Shown piece by piece: positions 46,313 through 58,317 of a DNA stretch of 64,000 nt (position 1 is the first letter of the stretch; every line of letters begins with the position of its first letter). The position numbers and the translations under genes were made by a program. The stretch comes from Brachionus manjavacas (taxonomy: Eukaryota > Rotifera > Eurotatoria > Ploima > Brachionidae). The stretch is taken from NCBI GenBank assembly GCA_019054805.1, contig JAHQIY010000004.1:5332001-5396000 (forward strand), given 5' to 3'. Under the pieces are notes generated by a model. It saw only the letters and a list, made by a program, of their open reading frames with translations, had not been told where the DNA came from and made no database searches.

Positions 46313-46800
46313 GTAATTTCGGCCAAAAATCATTTGTGATTCCATTTTTTAAACAAATCAATTCAACGATATTGTTAAAATATTGTCTATGATGAGAAAA
46401 AATTATTTTTATAATTTTTTTTGTTATTATTATCAAATAATTTATTTATTGGTGATTTCAATAAAAAGTATTGTTAATTGCGCCGACATGGATCAAAATA
46501 AATTAATTAATTATTTTAAAAACATTTTAGCAGTTCATGCTTATTTGAGTAGCTAATTTTATCTACATCAAATTGCAAAAACACGTAGAATTGTTTATTC
46601 TGGTTTGAAAAATATTAAAAAGTTGATTTTGCTCATTTGAAAAATGGCTTCCGAATATTTCCCAAATTTTTAATTAATTAATTACTAAAAATCTGCTTTA
46701 AAAGTTACAAATTAATTTAGTTAACTTAAAGAGAAAATAGTAATTATTAGTAATTTTAAAAAATGACTTGAAAATTTCAGCAGTGATTAAAAAAGCAAAT
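46313..46800. other. Intergenic after the STELLO-like gene
   Basis: 3' flank; nothing recognised. Confidence 0.4.
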
Positions 46801-46805
46801 AAAAT

Positions 46806-47957
46806 ATGAGATTTAATCAAGTGAAAATTTTAACAAATAGACACACAAACAATCAGTTTCTCTACATTATGGAGTGGGTGGTTTACTTTTTAAAAAATCG
46901 AAGTTTTTTTGTGAAATTAAATAACCTTCTCTCGGATTCAGGATCCATAGATACTGGAGTTCCCCAGGGTGCAGTCATTAGTCCTTTACTCTTTACCATT
47001 TTAATCAATGATATTCCCAAGCAGGACCAAAAAAAACACTCATATTCCTTGTTATTTGCCGAAGACCTGGTGACCTTTTTTAAAAAATTTGGCAACATTG
47101 CTAACATTATAAATAACTATCTAAAAAAATTGCAGCTGTGGATACAAAAATGGAGACTAAAGATGTCTCCAGAAAAATGTAGCTACATTTTTTACTCTGG
47201 TAATCCGTCAAAAAACAATAAGCTAAGTCTAAAACTATTTGGAAAACAAATACCCTACACTGACTCCCCAGTCTTCCTTGGAATAAAATTTGACCAAAGT
47301 CTTTGTTTCAACTCCCAGGTTGAGTTCATTCGCTCTAGATGTCATGATCGCGTAAATTTAATTAAAATTTTGTCACACAGATCGTGGAAGTTAAATAAAA
47401 AAATCTTAATTGGAGTCTATAATGCACTTATAGGTTCCATTATAGACTATAGTTTTTTCATCCTATCCCGTGTCTCCCAGACAAACATTCAAAAACTGCA
47501 AGTAATTCAAAATACATTTTTTAAATCAATCTATCACTTACCTTATGACACACCTTTATTCAACTTTCTGGCCTTCTCGAGGACCAAAAGGTTGATAGAA
47601 TTGAGTCTAGACTCAGAATTCTGCTCGAAAAGTACATAAAAAAAAGTTTACTATGTAAAAATACACTCATTACTTTACTCATACAAGATTAAATTGATGT
47701 TTTTGTTGAAAGCTCAAGAAGTTCTGAACTTAAAATCTCCATTGTAAAGTCTCAAATGAGCTATTTCAATGGACAACATTTCCGATTTCTTTTTCAACTT
47801 CTAATGTCATTTTATTAATTTAATTAATTCAACACAACTTTTTATATGGACACTTTTTTAAAATTTTAAATACCAATGGCGAAAGGAGTTTCATTACTCA
47901 AAGCCTTTTTTTTGAAATATTAAATAAACAACTTAAAAAAAAAACAAAAAAAAAACA
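46806..47957 (+). mobile_element. 5'-truncated LINE, C-terminal half of reverse transcriptase with A-rich tail
   Basis: A 277-codon open frame (46806-47639) starts in the RT palm: YFLKNRSFFVKLN, TGVPQGAVISPLLFTILINDIP, LLFAEDLVTFF in the position of FADD, then LQLWIQKWRLKMSPEKCSYIF, FLGIKFDQSLCF, the GSIIDYSFFIL thumb segment and LQVIQNTFFKSIYHLP. Beyond the stop the frame continues broken to about 47815 and an A-rich tail lies at about 47936-47957. Same family as the 48200 and 37250 copies. The first of the two catalytic aspartates is Glu here, so this copy would be dead even if complete. Confidence 0.85.
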
Positions 47958-48199
47958 ATCAGTTTGAATTCATTTAGATTTTGCTGTTCAAGTTTGGCTC
48001 ATTGTATAAGGAAGACATAGTAAACTGATTGAAGAGTTTATTATAGAGATTTTTTTATAGAGTTTATTTTCTATATTTATATGGAAAATTTTGTAACACT
48101 AAATAGCATCGATTTAAATTAGAAGATATTTTCAAAAAACTCGCTGTAAAATGACGAAACTAAGATAAGATATAAATTTTGGAATCAAAATTGATTTGA

Positions 48200-49320
48200 T
48201 TATAGTAAAAAGATGGAAAAAAAAACCCTATCAAGCAGGCCATTCTGGAAAAAAATAAATAAGTTAAGATCAAAAAAAGGACCAAATTTAATCCCTACTC
48301 TAATTCTTAATAACCAAGATTTCAAAACAGATGAGGAAAAGGATAATTATGGAAAAATACTATCTTCAACATTCAGTTTTAATCCTGACCTCGAAAAAAC
48401 TGATAAAGGTACAGAAATAACTCATTCTAATTTAAAATATTTTAAGATCAATAGTCAGCCAACATTGAACGAACCGATTAGCCTAAATGAAATGATTTTG
48501 GCATCAAAAAAGCTAGAGGGAGAAGCAGCTTGCGGACCTGACCTTATCCACAATTTAATCTTAAAAAGCCTACCTTTAAATTTATTAAAAGAGATAATTG
48601 ATCTTTGTAATTTTAGTCTCCAAGAAGGGACATTTCCTAAAGCTTGGAAAAGGGCCAATATCACAATGATACCTAAGAATTCTTCTCCTACACAAGACTC
48701 GTCCAATTATCGACCAATAAGTATTACTAGCTGTCTAGGTAAACTGCTTGAAAGTATCATTTTTTCAAGATTATATGATTTCTTGGAAAAAAATTCGCTG
48801 CTAATCCAGGAACAATCTGGATTTTGAAAACACCAAAGAACCGCAGATAATTTAGTTTTCCTTATCCAAAAAGTTGTCGAATTATTTAATAGAAAGAAAT
48901 AGTATGTTGCTTAGTCCTTTATTATTTAGTTTATTTAATAATGATATTCCTAATAGACATAAATCTAATAATGAATATTCCCTTCTCTTTGCAGACTATC
49001 TTGTCATTTTTTTTTATTAATAAAAAAATGGAATTATAGAAAGTAAGATGAATAAGTACTTAGTTGAATAAGAACAGTGGCTTTTCAAGTGAAAAATGAA
49101 GATTTCGATTGAAAAGTTATGCTTAATGATTTTTACTAAAAACAATAAAGAAAGTTTTTTTTTTAATCTAAGGATTTATGGGAATAAAATCGAAACCCTA
49201 AAAGCAGTACCCAACTCCATTGTGTAATTGCTACCTTACTATTTCTTCTTTTTGTATTTCTGTAACCATCAAGCTTGGTACAGAAATACAAATAAATAAT
49301 AATAAATGAATAAATAATTA
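48200..49320 (+). mobile_element. LINE copy with internal deletion and 3' terminus
   Basis: An open 204-codon piece (48213-48827) covers the linker (SSRPFWKKINKLRSKKGPN) and RT fingers (AACGPDLIHN, WKRANITMIPKNSS, NYRPISITSCLGKLLESI, LIQEQSGF). After a stop it reads KHQRTADNLVFLIQK, then jumps directly to LLSPLLFSLFNNDIPN and LLFADYLVIFF: the palm segment between them is deleted. It ends with a hairpin-forming TTTGTATTTCTGTA ... TACAGAAATACAAA and a tail of AATA/AATAA units at about 49290-49317, a likely LINE 3' end. Confidence 0.85.
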
Positions 49321-49540
49321 AAGTTGATCCAATTTTGTGATGTATATTCGATGAAGAAATGATGATAAAATACAATGATGTTGGTTTTTGAAGATAATCT
49401 AACGATTCACTGATGAACATCAATTCAGCCAAATTAATCGGTGAAAACTTTAAGTGAAGTTAACGAATATATTTATTTTAAAATTTTTATAATTTATATT
49501 ATTAAAGATTGCAATGAAATTTTTCTTTCAAAAATTTAAT
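49321..49540. other. Intergenic spacer
   Basis: Nothing recognised between the LINE tail and the MITE. Confidence 0.4.
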
Positions 49541-49542
49541 TA

Positions 49543-49924
49543 CCGTATTCCTTTGTTCGATAATGCAGCGCCATAACCTAGAACACATCATTGGCTATAC
49601 TAAATCTCGCCCATGTTAAATTCAACTTAACTTGTGTTGCATGCGCCAAAACCGTATTTCGGGTTGTGGCGATGCACTATATCCAGGGTCTTGAGAATGT
49701 TGCTGCATTATTTAAGTTTAGCAAAGGGATAATATTTAAAAAAAAAAAGTAATTTTAAATTATTTTTTATTTTTAAACTTTAATGCCGCACCAAATACAT
49801 AATTAAAAAAAACTATTTTTTTTTTTAGACTATTTAAACTATTCATGGGCGAGATTTAGTATTGCGCCTGCGCCAATGATGTGTTCTAGGTTGTGGCGCT
49901 GCATTATCGAACAAAGGAATACGG
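49543..49924. mobile_element. TA-flanked MITE with ~80-bp terminal inverted repeats
   Basis: The ends read CCGTATTCCTTTGTTCGATA inward from both sides; the match continues for about 80 bp (to the GGGCGAGATTTAGTAT segment) with few differences and an extra GCGCAGGC-like stretch on the right. TA lies on each side (49541-49542 and 49925-49926), the target of Tc1/mariner-superfamily elements. The 382-bp element is non-coding and clearly richer in G+C than its surroundings. Confidence 0.85.
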
Positions 49925-50788
49925 TATGTTAGACTGCCTAAATTTAAGTATGTAAAATTGATCCAAACTAAAAAAGATAATTGAAGCTCAGCTAATTAAT
50001 ATATTTTTTTTAAATTATGAATCTTAATAATTTAATTTAATTATAAAAAAAATATATTAAAATTAAACTTGTTTTAATTAATAAAAAATTAATAAGATAA
50101 TTTGAGAGTCTCAAATTGAGACAATCAAATTTAGTAAATATTGGTTTTATTTTAATTATTTTAATTTTATTTTTAATTATTTATATGTTAATTTATCAAG
50201 GACGATAAATTTGTCATTAAAACATTTTTTTTTTCATTTTCAAAAACAAATATCCCTAAATGCAATCAATTGACTTTTTATAAAAAATAAATAAAAAAAT
50301 AATAGCTTTTCATTGTATAATTTTTGAAAATAATAATAAATTTTTCTTAATAGAATGTTTTTGACTGGAATTTTTTCCTTATTTCGAATTGCTGAAAAAT
50401 TGAGCTAAGATGGATCCAATCTGTCCAAATCTAAACTAATGAAACAACGTTTTTGGGAATGATCTGGGAGAATTTTAATTTGTAGATATTTCGAATATCT
50501 CATTGTTAAGACTTCTTAATATGAATTTGTTTTTAAAAAAAATCTAGAATTTTATATACAAATTTATTTAGAAAATTTAAATACACCATCAAGTATTAAA
50601 CGAATAAATAAATAATTAAATAATAAATAAATATTTAAAGATAAATTAAACAATTCAATTACAAAACTACTTATAAAATAAATTATCACCAAATTACACG
50701 TTAAATTAAATATATTTTAATTACATAATAAATAAATAAATTAATAAACAAATAAATAAATAAATAATTCAATATTAATCAAAAATCC
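49925..50788. other. 3' flank of the 50789 gene with AAAT repeats
   Basis: No gene. Contains AATA/AAAT simple repeats at about 50600-50640 and 50725-50768, close to the stop codon of the minus-strand gene. Confidence 0.45.
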
Positions 50789-53700
50789 TTATACTTCAGT
50801 TTCAATTAAAACTGAGGTAGGAGTTTGAGTATCATTTAAATTTGGATTGCTTCGCAATTGACTTGTGGTCAAACTTAGAACTTCGTTTCTGGCAGCCATC
50901 TTTATCTTATAATGAATGTGACAATCAGACAGTCTGGGCGCTGCAAACTTAACCAGGTGATTGCTGTTATCAAATCCGACTGAACTAAAAAATGACATGT
51001 TGCGACCATTGCTCGTCGAATGAAAGCGATACGAGTCGTCATTAGCAGTGTAGAAAGATTTGTCATCAAAAACAAAGTCTGATTTGAAAGAGCTTACAGA
51101 TTTGTTTTGGCGCTTAATTTGGGCAAACTTTGAACCGCTTAAAACAATGTTAATACTTTCCGAGTTGAAATCTTCATTTAACCTTTTCAATTGAGCTACG
51201 TTTTCAGTGGAAGTGGAAAATTTTTTGCTGTTTTTTTGATACTGAATTTTAGGCGCATTGCTCTGTTCCAATGTCAATGGCGATGATGTCAACGCATTAG
51301 CAGCATTCATATATTTGCTATACTTTATCTTAGATGACGAATAGGCCGGTGAGTTCATTTTTGGTGAACGAGCAATTTTGCTAGACAATTGACTTGATCT
51401 GTCAAATGACATGTTTTTACTTTGCTTAAAAGGCAGTGAAAAATGTCGCTTCAATGCACTTTCGTGATCCTGATTACTAGTCTCAAATGCGTCCGAGTGA
51501 CGTTTCACACGAATACCCTTTTTTGAAGGTAACAGGTTATTTTGATTGATAAGATTTGATTTTAAATCGCTCAGAGCTCTTGATTTGTTCTGAGTGCCAT
51601 TTTGAGTCTGCATTTGCTTCAACAGCATTATCTGAGATATAGTATGACTAAGGGTCTTTACTTTGTTTTCTTTGTTAAAATCCTGACGACTTGCCTTACT
51701 ATCACTAATGTAATGTAAATTTTTTTGTACTCTTTCCTCAAGTTTTCCAAGTCTTTCATCATAGAGCTGATTTATGAGCTCTTTTTGGTCCGGATTTTGA
51801 GCCAAATCTTTTTTACGATTTTCTTCCAAAAAAATAACTTGCGACTCGTAGAACTTTTCCAATTTGCTCAAAGCATTCATTTGTTTCTCTAATACAGTCT
51901 TGAACATTTGTTTAATTTTTTTCGATGATCTATTATACGGTTGGCCTCTTTTAAAATGATTAAAACTTGCCGTGGACTCCTTGTTGCTGTTATTTATCAA
52001 AGTTTCGGTTGAATTCGAGCTGTTAGCAGTTTCTACATTCTTTTCAACTGAATCAGCCATTTCTTTTGCCAGCTCAACTCCACGGACTGGACTCAATTTA
52101 GAAAAATTCTCTAATAACATTGAATTCTGGAAAAAAAAAATAAGTCTTTTTGTTTGTGAAATTTTGAGAAAAAGACGTTCCAAAATTCAGTAAAAATATT
52201 ATAATTCACGTACCAAGTCGAATCAAGAGTTTAAAAAAATTTGATCTTCTTTTGAATTTTTCTTTTTTTTTTATTAATTTATCAAAAAAGGAAATATTTT
52301 TAGATGAATTGTTCAATTTTTATTGAATTTCATTAGGCTGAGAAATTGAGGTAAGAAACATCGCTTAAAATTTTGGTCTTATTATTTTGTAAGTCTTAAA
52401 TTTTTCATCAAATAAAATATTAGCTGAAATAAGCATAAATTATAACTCTGATTTAGTCTCTTCTCGTTGGGATTATGAGACTATCAAATTCAGTTTAAAA
52501 AAAAAACTTATAAAACTAAAAATTAGGGTCAATGATTTTTATCAACTTTCAAGTAATCTGTCAAGAGAATAAAGCTGAAAAACAAAAATCTAAAGAAGCA
52601 GACAATGAATTTGAAAAAAAATCTAAATTTTGAAATCCAATATTAACTTTTTTAAATCAATTTTTAAGCTTTCGCTCATTCATTTCCTACATGAATTTTG
52701 TTTTTTAAAGTTAAATGAAAGGAAAAAATCTGAAGATATTAGTATTATCATCATAAAGGACACTCATACAATAAATTTTTAAATAGCTGTAAATTTCAAA
52801 GTTTTAAAAGATAAACTTCAATAATTAGATTTCAATAATTATGAGTGACACCAGGAACTCTATTTTCCGTAGAATTTATCCACTTCTTTACTTCTTTACT
52901 GTTTCTCGCTAACTTTTTTATAAGTGTTATTCACCAACTTAGCTTTTTCAGATAAAAAAATATTAATAATAATAAAGATATAAATTTTTTAAAAGGCATC
53001 ATATGATACAGCTAGGTCTTTCAAGTTTCATCTAAAAATTACTAAATAAATTTGTAAAATTTTTCTAATACTTTTATTTAATAAAATAACCAAATCGGGA
53101 GGAAACTTATAGAAGGAGCAAAAAAGGGTAATCTCTTTTAAAAGAAAAAAACTAAAAATCATATAGTTCTCAATTTTTCAATACTCTTAGCTAAAATTTG
53201 AGTTTTTATAACCTAATTTTTATTTTTTTTACTATTTTTCTCATAAATGAAGGTTGAATTAAAAAAAAAAAAGATGTTTTCAATTAAAGCAAATTTCAGA
53301 TGATACCAAAATTATAGCAATAGAAATAAAACATAATTTTTTATTCAATTAAAAAATTTAATCGAGCAAAATTGTTTTTAAAAATCTAGTTGAATTTACC
53401 AAGTAATGCTAAGCCATTTTAAAGGATTTACGAAATTCTTATAATGCTATTGCTGAATTTTAGCCATGAGTATTTAAATAAAATTTTAAATAAGTGTGTT
53501 AAAATTTAAATGAAAAACGAATTAAATAAAAAAACTAATTCAAATTTTACTTGTGATTTAATTCCTGGTGAACAAATAGATCTTCTGGCTTTTTCAATTG
53601 AAGTTTCAATTGAATTATTCTCATGGTCATATTTGGATCTAAATCCGCTACTATAATCCAAAAATCCGGAACTATCAATCTTTTGTTGACTACTGTAAGA

Positions 53701-54786
53701 ATCAAAAGATGAAGGAGGAGAAACTGATTCCATATTTTTATCATTGCTTTCGTTATTAGAGCTATTTTTGTTCACAGATGAGTCATTGAAAAAAGCATCC
53801 TGTAATTTTTCAATGTCATTGAACATGGTGTAAATGTCTTCAGAATTTTCATCTTTAAATTCTTTAGACGTTTCCATTTCTCTATTTGATTGAGCTTCTT
53901 TACGACCTGAATTTGCCTTTAGCAATGGCTTGCTCAGCTCCAAATTGGTGAAATAGTCAATTATTTGATTTGACCGTGTAGTGTAGGTGGTATTTGATCG
54001 TCTGCATTTTTTGCCAAGACCATGTTGTTTTTTCAATTCAGTTTTGGACTCAGCAATTTGCGGGAAATATGTTGTTTTTGATTTTGTGATTTGATTCGAT
54101 GTTCTTCTGAAAGATTTTCCGTTCGGAGTTGATTCTTGTCTGTCATCAATTGAATCAGATGATTGTTGAGTTAGCGAGCCTGTCGAGGACATTATGGCAT
54201 CTTCAGTTGTAAAATTGGAAGCATCATACTTTGTGTTGTAAGTTAACATTGAGTTGTAGCTGCAATTTTCCGGTGTTGAATTCGATACTGATTGAAAAGG
54301 AAAACAATCAATGTCGTATGTTGAACAGCTTGCTCGTTTATGGTCAATATTTATTTCATCAGAGTGTGCAAAATCTGCCTCATTCGACAATGGCGAGAAT
54401 TCATCTCTGGTAAAAAAAACATCATTATTTGTCGAGACTGGCGAGTTGAACATTGAATTTTGACTGGGTTTGTATGGATCAATATAAATTTGGCTCGATA
54501 TTTCCATTTTTTCTGTCTCATTGTTTGAATTGACAATTGAATTAGCTTCTTTGTGTGGTGTCTTGGCACTCTGGTTGACATCTTCCAGATTTGACTTTAT
54601 CGAACTCTTAAATTTAAGACTGAATTTTCTCTTTTTCTTGTTCGATCGCTTGGTCACTTTTTTTTCATTGTCAATTTTTTTTTTAGCCGAGTTTTGGAGT
54701 TTTTTTGTCTCAGGCGATTGACTTATTTCAACACATTGCCTAAATGGTTGAATTCGCTTCGTCAAGTATTTCAAAACCGATGACAT
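50789..54786 (-). CDS. Unidentified, largely disordered protein with a central coiled coil (2 exons, ~857 aa)
   Basis: Exon 1 is 53551-54786 (ATG 54786, 412 codons) and ends at a GTAAAA donor; exon 2 is 50789-52126 after a polypyrimidine-TTCCAG acceptor. Both junctions are phase 0, so the two long ORFs join through a 1.4-kb intron. The N-terminal half is Ser/Asn-rich with a basic KKKRKFSLKFKSS patch. Exon 2 encodes a strongly charged helical segment (KKIKQMFKTVLEKQMNALSKLEKFYESQ through KLEERVQKNLHYISD, roughly residues 485-560), probably a coiled coil, then low-complexity Ser/Asn-rich sequence. No catalytic domain is visible. It may be a scaffold, but I do not recognise it; two separate genes are possible. 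Confidence 0.65.
52127..53550. other. Proposed intron of the 50789-54786 gene
   Basis: A 1.4-kb AT-rich stretch with no coding signal on either strand, which supports reading it as an intron. Confidence 0.5.
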
Positions 54787-55602
54787 TCCTCAACAAGGAA
54801 ACGGTTTATTTTTCTAATTAAAAATCTTGTCAAAAATAATTTTTATTTTTAGATCAAAGCTTAAGTATTAATTTAGAAAAACGCACAAAATTAAAAATTT
54901 GTTACAAATTAGAAAATCTCGATGTAAATGTTTGATTCAAATTCAAGCAATCTTAAGTTAGACTAGTATAGTAACATTTAAGTTGATGCTTGTTTTTAAA
55001 ATGCAGCAAAAGTTTAAAAAAATTAATCTTAAATTTTGACACAACTAGTATAAACATGACTTAAAAGAGCTTAATTTTTGTTTCACATATTGATAATTAA
55101 GTTAAAAATTATATTTTTATTTAAATAAAAAAAGCTTTAGTCAATTTTTAAAATCTATTTAAATCTAAAAGTATCACTTTTTTTAGAAGAACGATCTTTA
55201 ATTCAAATAAGGTCTTTTACTTTTTTTTTAATTTGAATTTTTCTGAAAGATTTAAATATCGAGTGTCTATTGACAAATAATTTTTCAAAAAATTTCATTA
55301 AGCTAAAAATGGCGCTTTGCAATTTAGTAAAGAAAACCCATGCATTATTATTTTGTTAAAATAATAATACCGTAAACTCGTGTTCACGACTCTAAGAGTA
55401 AAGCCCAAATCCAACCTTTTTCCTTTAAGAGTTAATTACATAGTTTCTATGTTACAACAATTGAAATTTAATTTGCAAGAAAATACCTTGAATATGGGAT
55501 ATTTTCCAAAAATAAAGCCAAAATTTAACTTTTACTCTTACAAAAAAATTGTCTTTGCTCTCAAAAAAAAAATTAAAAAATTGACATTTTTTCTATTTTT
55601 TA
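54787..55602. other. Upstream region of the 54786 gene
   Basis: No gene supported. The ORF at 55380-55607 is Lys/Phe-rich and ends in a homopolymer. Confidence 0.4.
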
Positions 55603-55687
55603 ATTAACTCTACAATTTTCATTTTTTTTCATCATTAACTCTACAATTTTCATTTTTTTTCATCATTAACTCTACAATTTTCATTTT
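55603..55687. repeat. 31-bp tandem repeat, 2.7 copies
   Basis: The unit starts ATTAACTCTACAATTTTCAT and ends CATC, at 55603, 55634 and 55665 with no change seen between copies. It abuts the start of the 55686-56900 repeat. Confidence 0.88.
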
Positions 55688-57300
55688 CAAATTTTAAATA
55701 TTCGCAGTCCTAAAATCACTCGTTCTTAATTTTAGCAATTTCAATAGAACTTCAAAAACCGCATATTATTAAACTTTTATTAGATTTTAAGCCAAAAAAT
55801 TTATAATAAAAATATTATTTTTTCTTTAATTGATATTTATCTTTTTAATTTAGCTTCTTGTTCATATACCGTTGAAAATGGCATCGCTTATATGATAATA
55901 AATTCAACTTTTTAAGAATGGAAACTATAAAATAGACGAAACTTTCTATTATACTTTTAGTAGTCCCAAATCAAACAACCACTTTGAGAGCTTTGATTGT
56001 AAAATCAAACGCTTTCATGGTAAATCTTGGCGGAGCCTTTCTAAATATGTATAAAAAAGAGTTTATCAAAAATAAAGGTCCATTGTTTTCTTTTAGTAAA
56101 TTAGGTTGATTAATTTCTATCAAATTATAACTATTTTCGATAAAAAACAAGTTTTTTTTTGATTTTTTTTATTCTTTTATTAAATGAAGGCTATGGATCT
56201 CATATTTTAAAGTCAAATCTAGGCCTTGACTCATGACCAATTCTGGTTTAAACTCATATGATTTTTAGAATAGTTTAATCAAACGTTGCAGTAGATTTTG
56301 AAACTATAAAATTGAGATGTATTGGGCTTGTAAAGCGGAGAAAGACCAATGATGTGAAAAGGAATTTTATTAGAAGCGAAATAAACTCATTTGGCTAAAG
56401 GTTTGAATAATGCAAGTATAATGATTTAAAATAATAAAGTTTAATTTAATTTTCGTATTTTCATATTCTTGCTAGATTAATAAAATACTTTTTCTAAGTC
56501 AAGGGGACTCAGAGAAAGGCGTCGAAAGACGTAAATAGCGAATATAAAAAAAGTTAATTATAAGCAGCAATGCTTCTGCAAGCTAACCAAATACTTGGTT
56601 TGATCTACAAGGGGTTTGACTTGACTTGTTTGTCGCAGAAAAACTATACTATTACTGCTGCTTTTAATTTACCAATATTAAATTCGTTTGACTTTTCAGA
56701 AAAAAATATTGTTTTATCAATCATTTATAGTGTCCTTTTAGGACCAAGTGCGTAAAATCAAGTGGAGCCTGACTTGGAAGGAAGCAAATATTTAAAATTG
56801 TGTTTCCATTTTTAAACACTAGATTACTTCTTTTAACCATCAATTGAGTTATTTCTCCTATGGAAATCAATTTCTCTTAATATATTTTAAATCAAAACCA
56901 GATAAATTTACCAACTTGTACATTTGTATTAGATCACCGCGTCTTTTTGTTGAAAGTGTTGTTAGATTCAGTCTTTTAAGCTTCTCCATTTAGCTTAGCT
57001 CAACAAATTCCTTAATGCTTCGTGTAGCTCTTCTCTGTACTCTCTCAAATGTATCAATATCTTCAAGTATAGATACCATACTTAGACAACATATTCAAGA
57101 TGGGGCCGAACGAGACTTGAGTACATTTTTTTAATAATACTCATATCATGGTTACTAAAATCATTTAAAATTTGCACTAGAACTCAGTTTGCTCTTGCCG
57201 ATGACGCACTTATTTGCTTTCATATCGGTCTTTACTATGACTCCCAGATCTTTCTGTTCTGAAGTCTCCGTCAACTTGTGGACCAAAATTATTTTCTATT
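55686..57300 (-). mobile_element. LINE 3' half relic, minus strand
   Basis: Read on the minus strand from about 57295: KDLGVIVKTDMKANKCVIGK, then VSILEDIDTFERVQRRATRSI, KRLNLTTLSTKRRGDLIQMYKLVN and, further on, FFSEKSNEFN.GKLKAAVIV, followed by a long untranslated stretch to 55686. This is the order and wording of the segment after the RT in CR1/L2-like LINEs. Many stops. The part 55686-56900 is repeated almost unchanged at 62811-64000. Confidence 0.75.
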
Positions 57301-57569
57301 AACTTCAGTAAAATTCCAACTTTTAAAACCTTTTTTCAATCGTATTTTGATTATTGCTTTACCTTTTTGTGTTATTTTCAAACGAAGCAAATTGTAAATT
57401 AGCAATTTGTTACATATCAGTTATTACATATATGTTTAAAAACTCTTAAATATAAAGAAAAAATGACTCAAGAAAGAAATATAATTTAAGGAACAGCATT
57501 TATCTGATTAAACCGATAACCAAATTCAAAATAGAGAAAAAACTTTTATTTGTAAATTGATTTGGTTTA

Positions 57570-57690
57570 ATTTTTGTATTAGATTACAAAATGTATCCAA
57601 TGTTGAAATAACATTGAACAAGTGCGATGTTTCAAATATTTTTTTCAGTTTCAAATAAAAAAATAATCTTAAGTTAATATTGCAAGCATT
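57570..57690 (-). mobile_element. Short inverted copy of the 30680-31155 LINE 3' end
   Basis: Reverse complement of about 31025-31145 and 58800-58915: shares AACATTGGATACATTTTG-type words and the AATTAAACC border. The shortest of the three copies, consistent with stronger 5' truncation. Confidence 0.75.
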
Positions 57691-57753
57691 TTCATATTTG
57701 AAATTAAACTCTTTAGTGAAATAGAATGAGTTTAATTTTTATTTTAAAATCTT

Positions 57754-57802
57754 AAAAAAATATTGAAAATTCTTTTTGAAAAAGAATTTTCAATATTTTT
57801 TT
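57754..57802. repeat. Near-perfect 49-bp palindrome
   Basis: Two 24-nt arms (57754-57777 and 57779-57802) are exact reverse complements around a single G. It can form a cruciform or hairpin and lies 65 bp from the inverted LINE fragment. Confidence 0.85.
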
Positions 57803-58050
57803 CTTAAGTTAATTAAGTTTAAGTAGTTATACATTAAAAATAAAGTTAATTTTTATATAATTCATTTTTTTATTTTTTCCCTAGCAAATGCTCATTCAGA
57901 CAAGAAACATATGAAAAAACTAAAAACATAGTTAAACAATATAAAATCAAATAAATAAAAAGAATAAAAATGAGCATTAAAAAGAAAAAAAAAAGATAAA
58001 TAATTCATTTAGATTAAAGTTTATATTTTATCATTAAAAACTGGATCTAT

Positions 58051-58129
58051 TCGGTTAGGTGAACCATAGTTCACTTATTATCCGAAATATTTTGTTCTCA
58101 GGTTTTGTGAACTATTGGTTCACCCAATT
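58051..58129. repeat. Short palindromic GGTGAACC repeat
   Basis: Begins GGTGAACCATAGTTCAC and closes GTGAACTATTGGTTCACC, so it is itself an imperfect inverted repeat of about 67 bp with an interior TTGTTCTCAGGTTT. Related copies are at 58513-58585 (inverted) and 27036-27112 (inverted). Confidence 0.7.
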
Positions 58130-58317
58130 TTTTTGTTCAAAATAGAATAAGACGAAAGATTTTTAGATTATGCGAACAAATTGAATAAAGCTCAAAATTT
58201 AATAGAAGCCTCATTCTCAATATAAAAATTAGTTAATAGTTTTTTAGGTTTTTTTTTGGAGGAGCTTTAGAAATAGCATTTTCTATGATCTAGTTGATTT
58301 GGAATTACTCTTTCCAT

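Noticed and set aside
56570..56755. Plus-strand ORF (repeated at 63698) with an ANQILGLIYKGF segment resembling LINE sequence
   Set aside because: The resemblance is short, while the minus strand shows an ordered series of LINE C-terminal motifs over 1 kb; I treat the plus-strand match as coincidence, though a second embedded fragment is possible.
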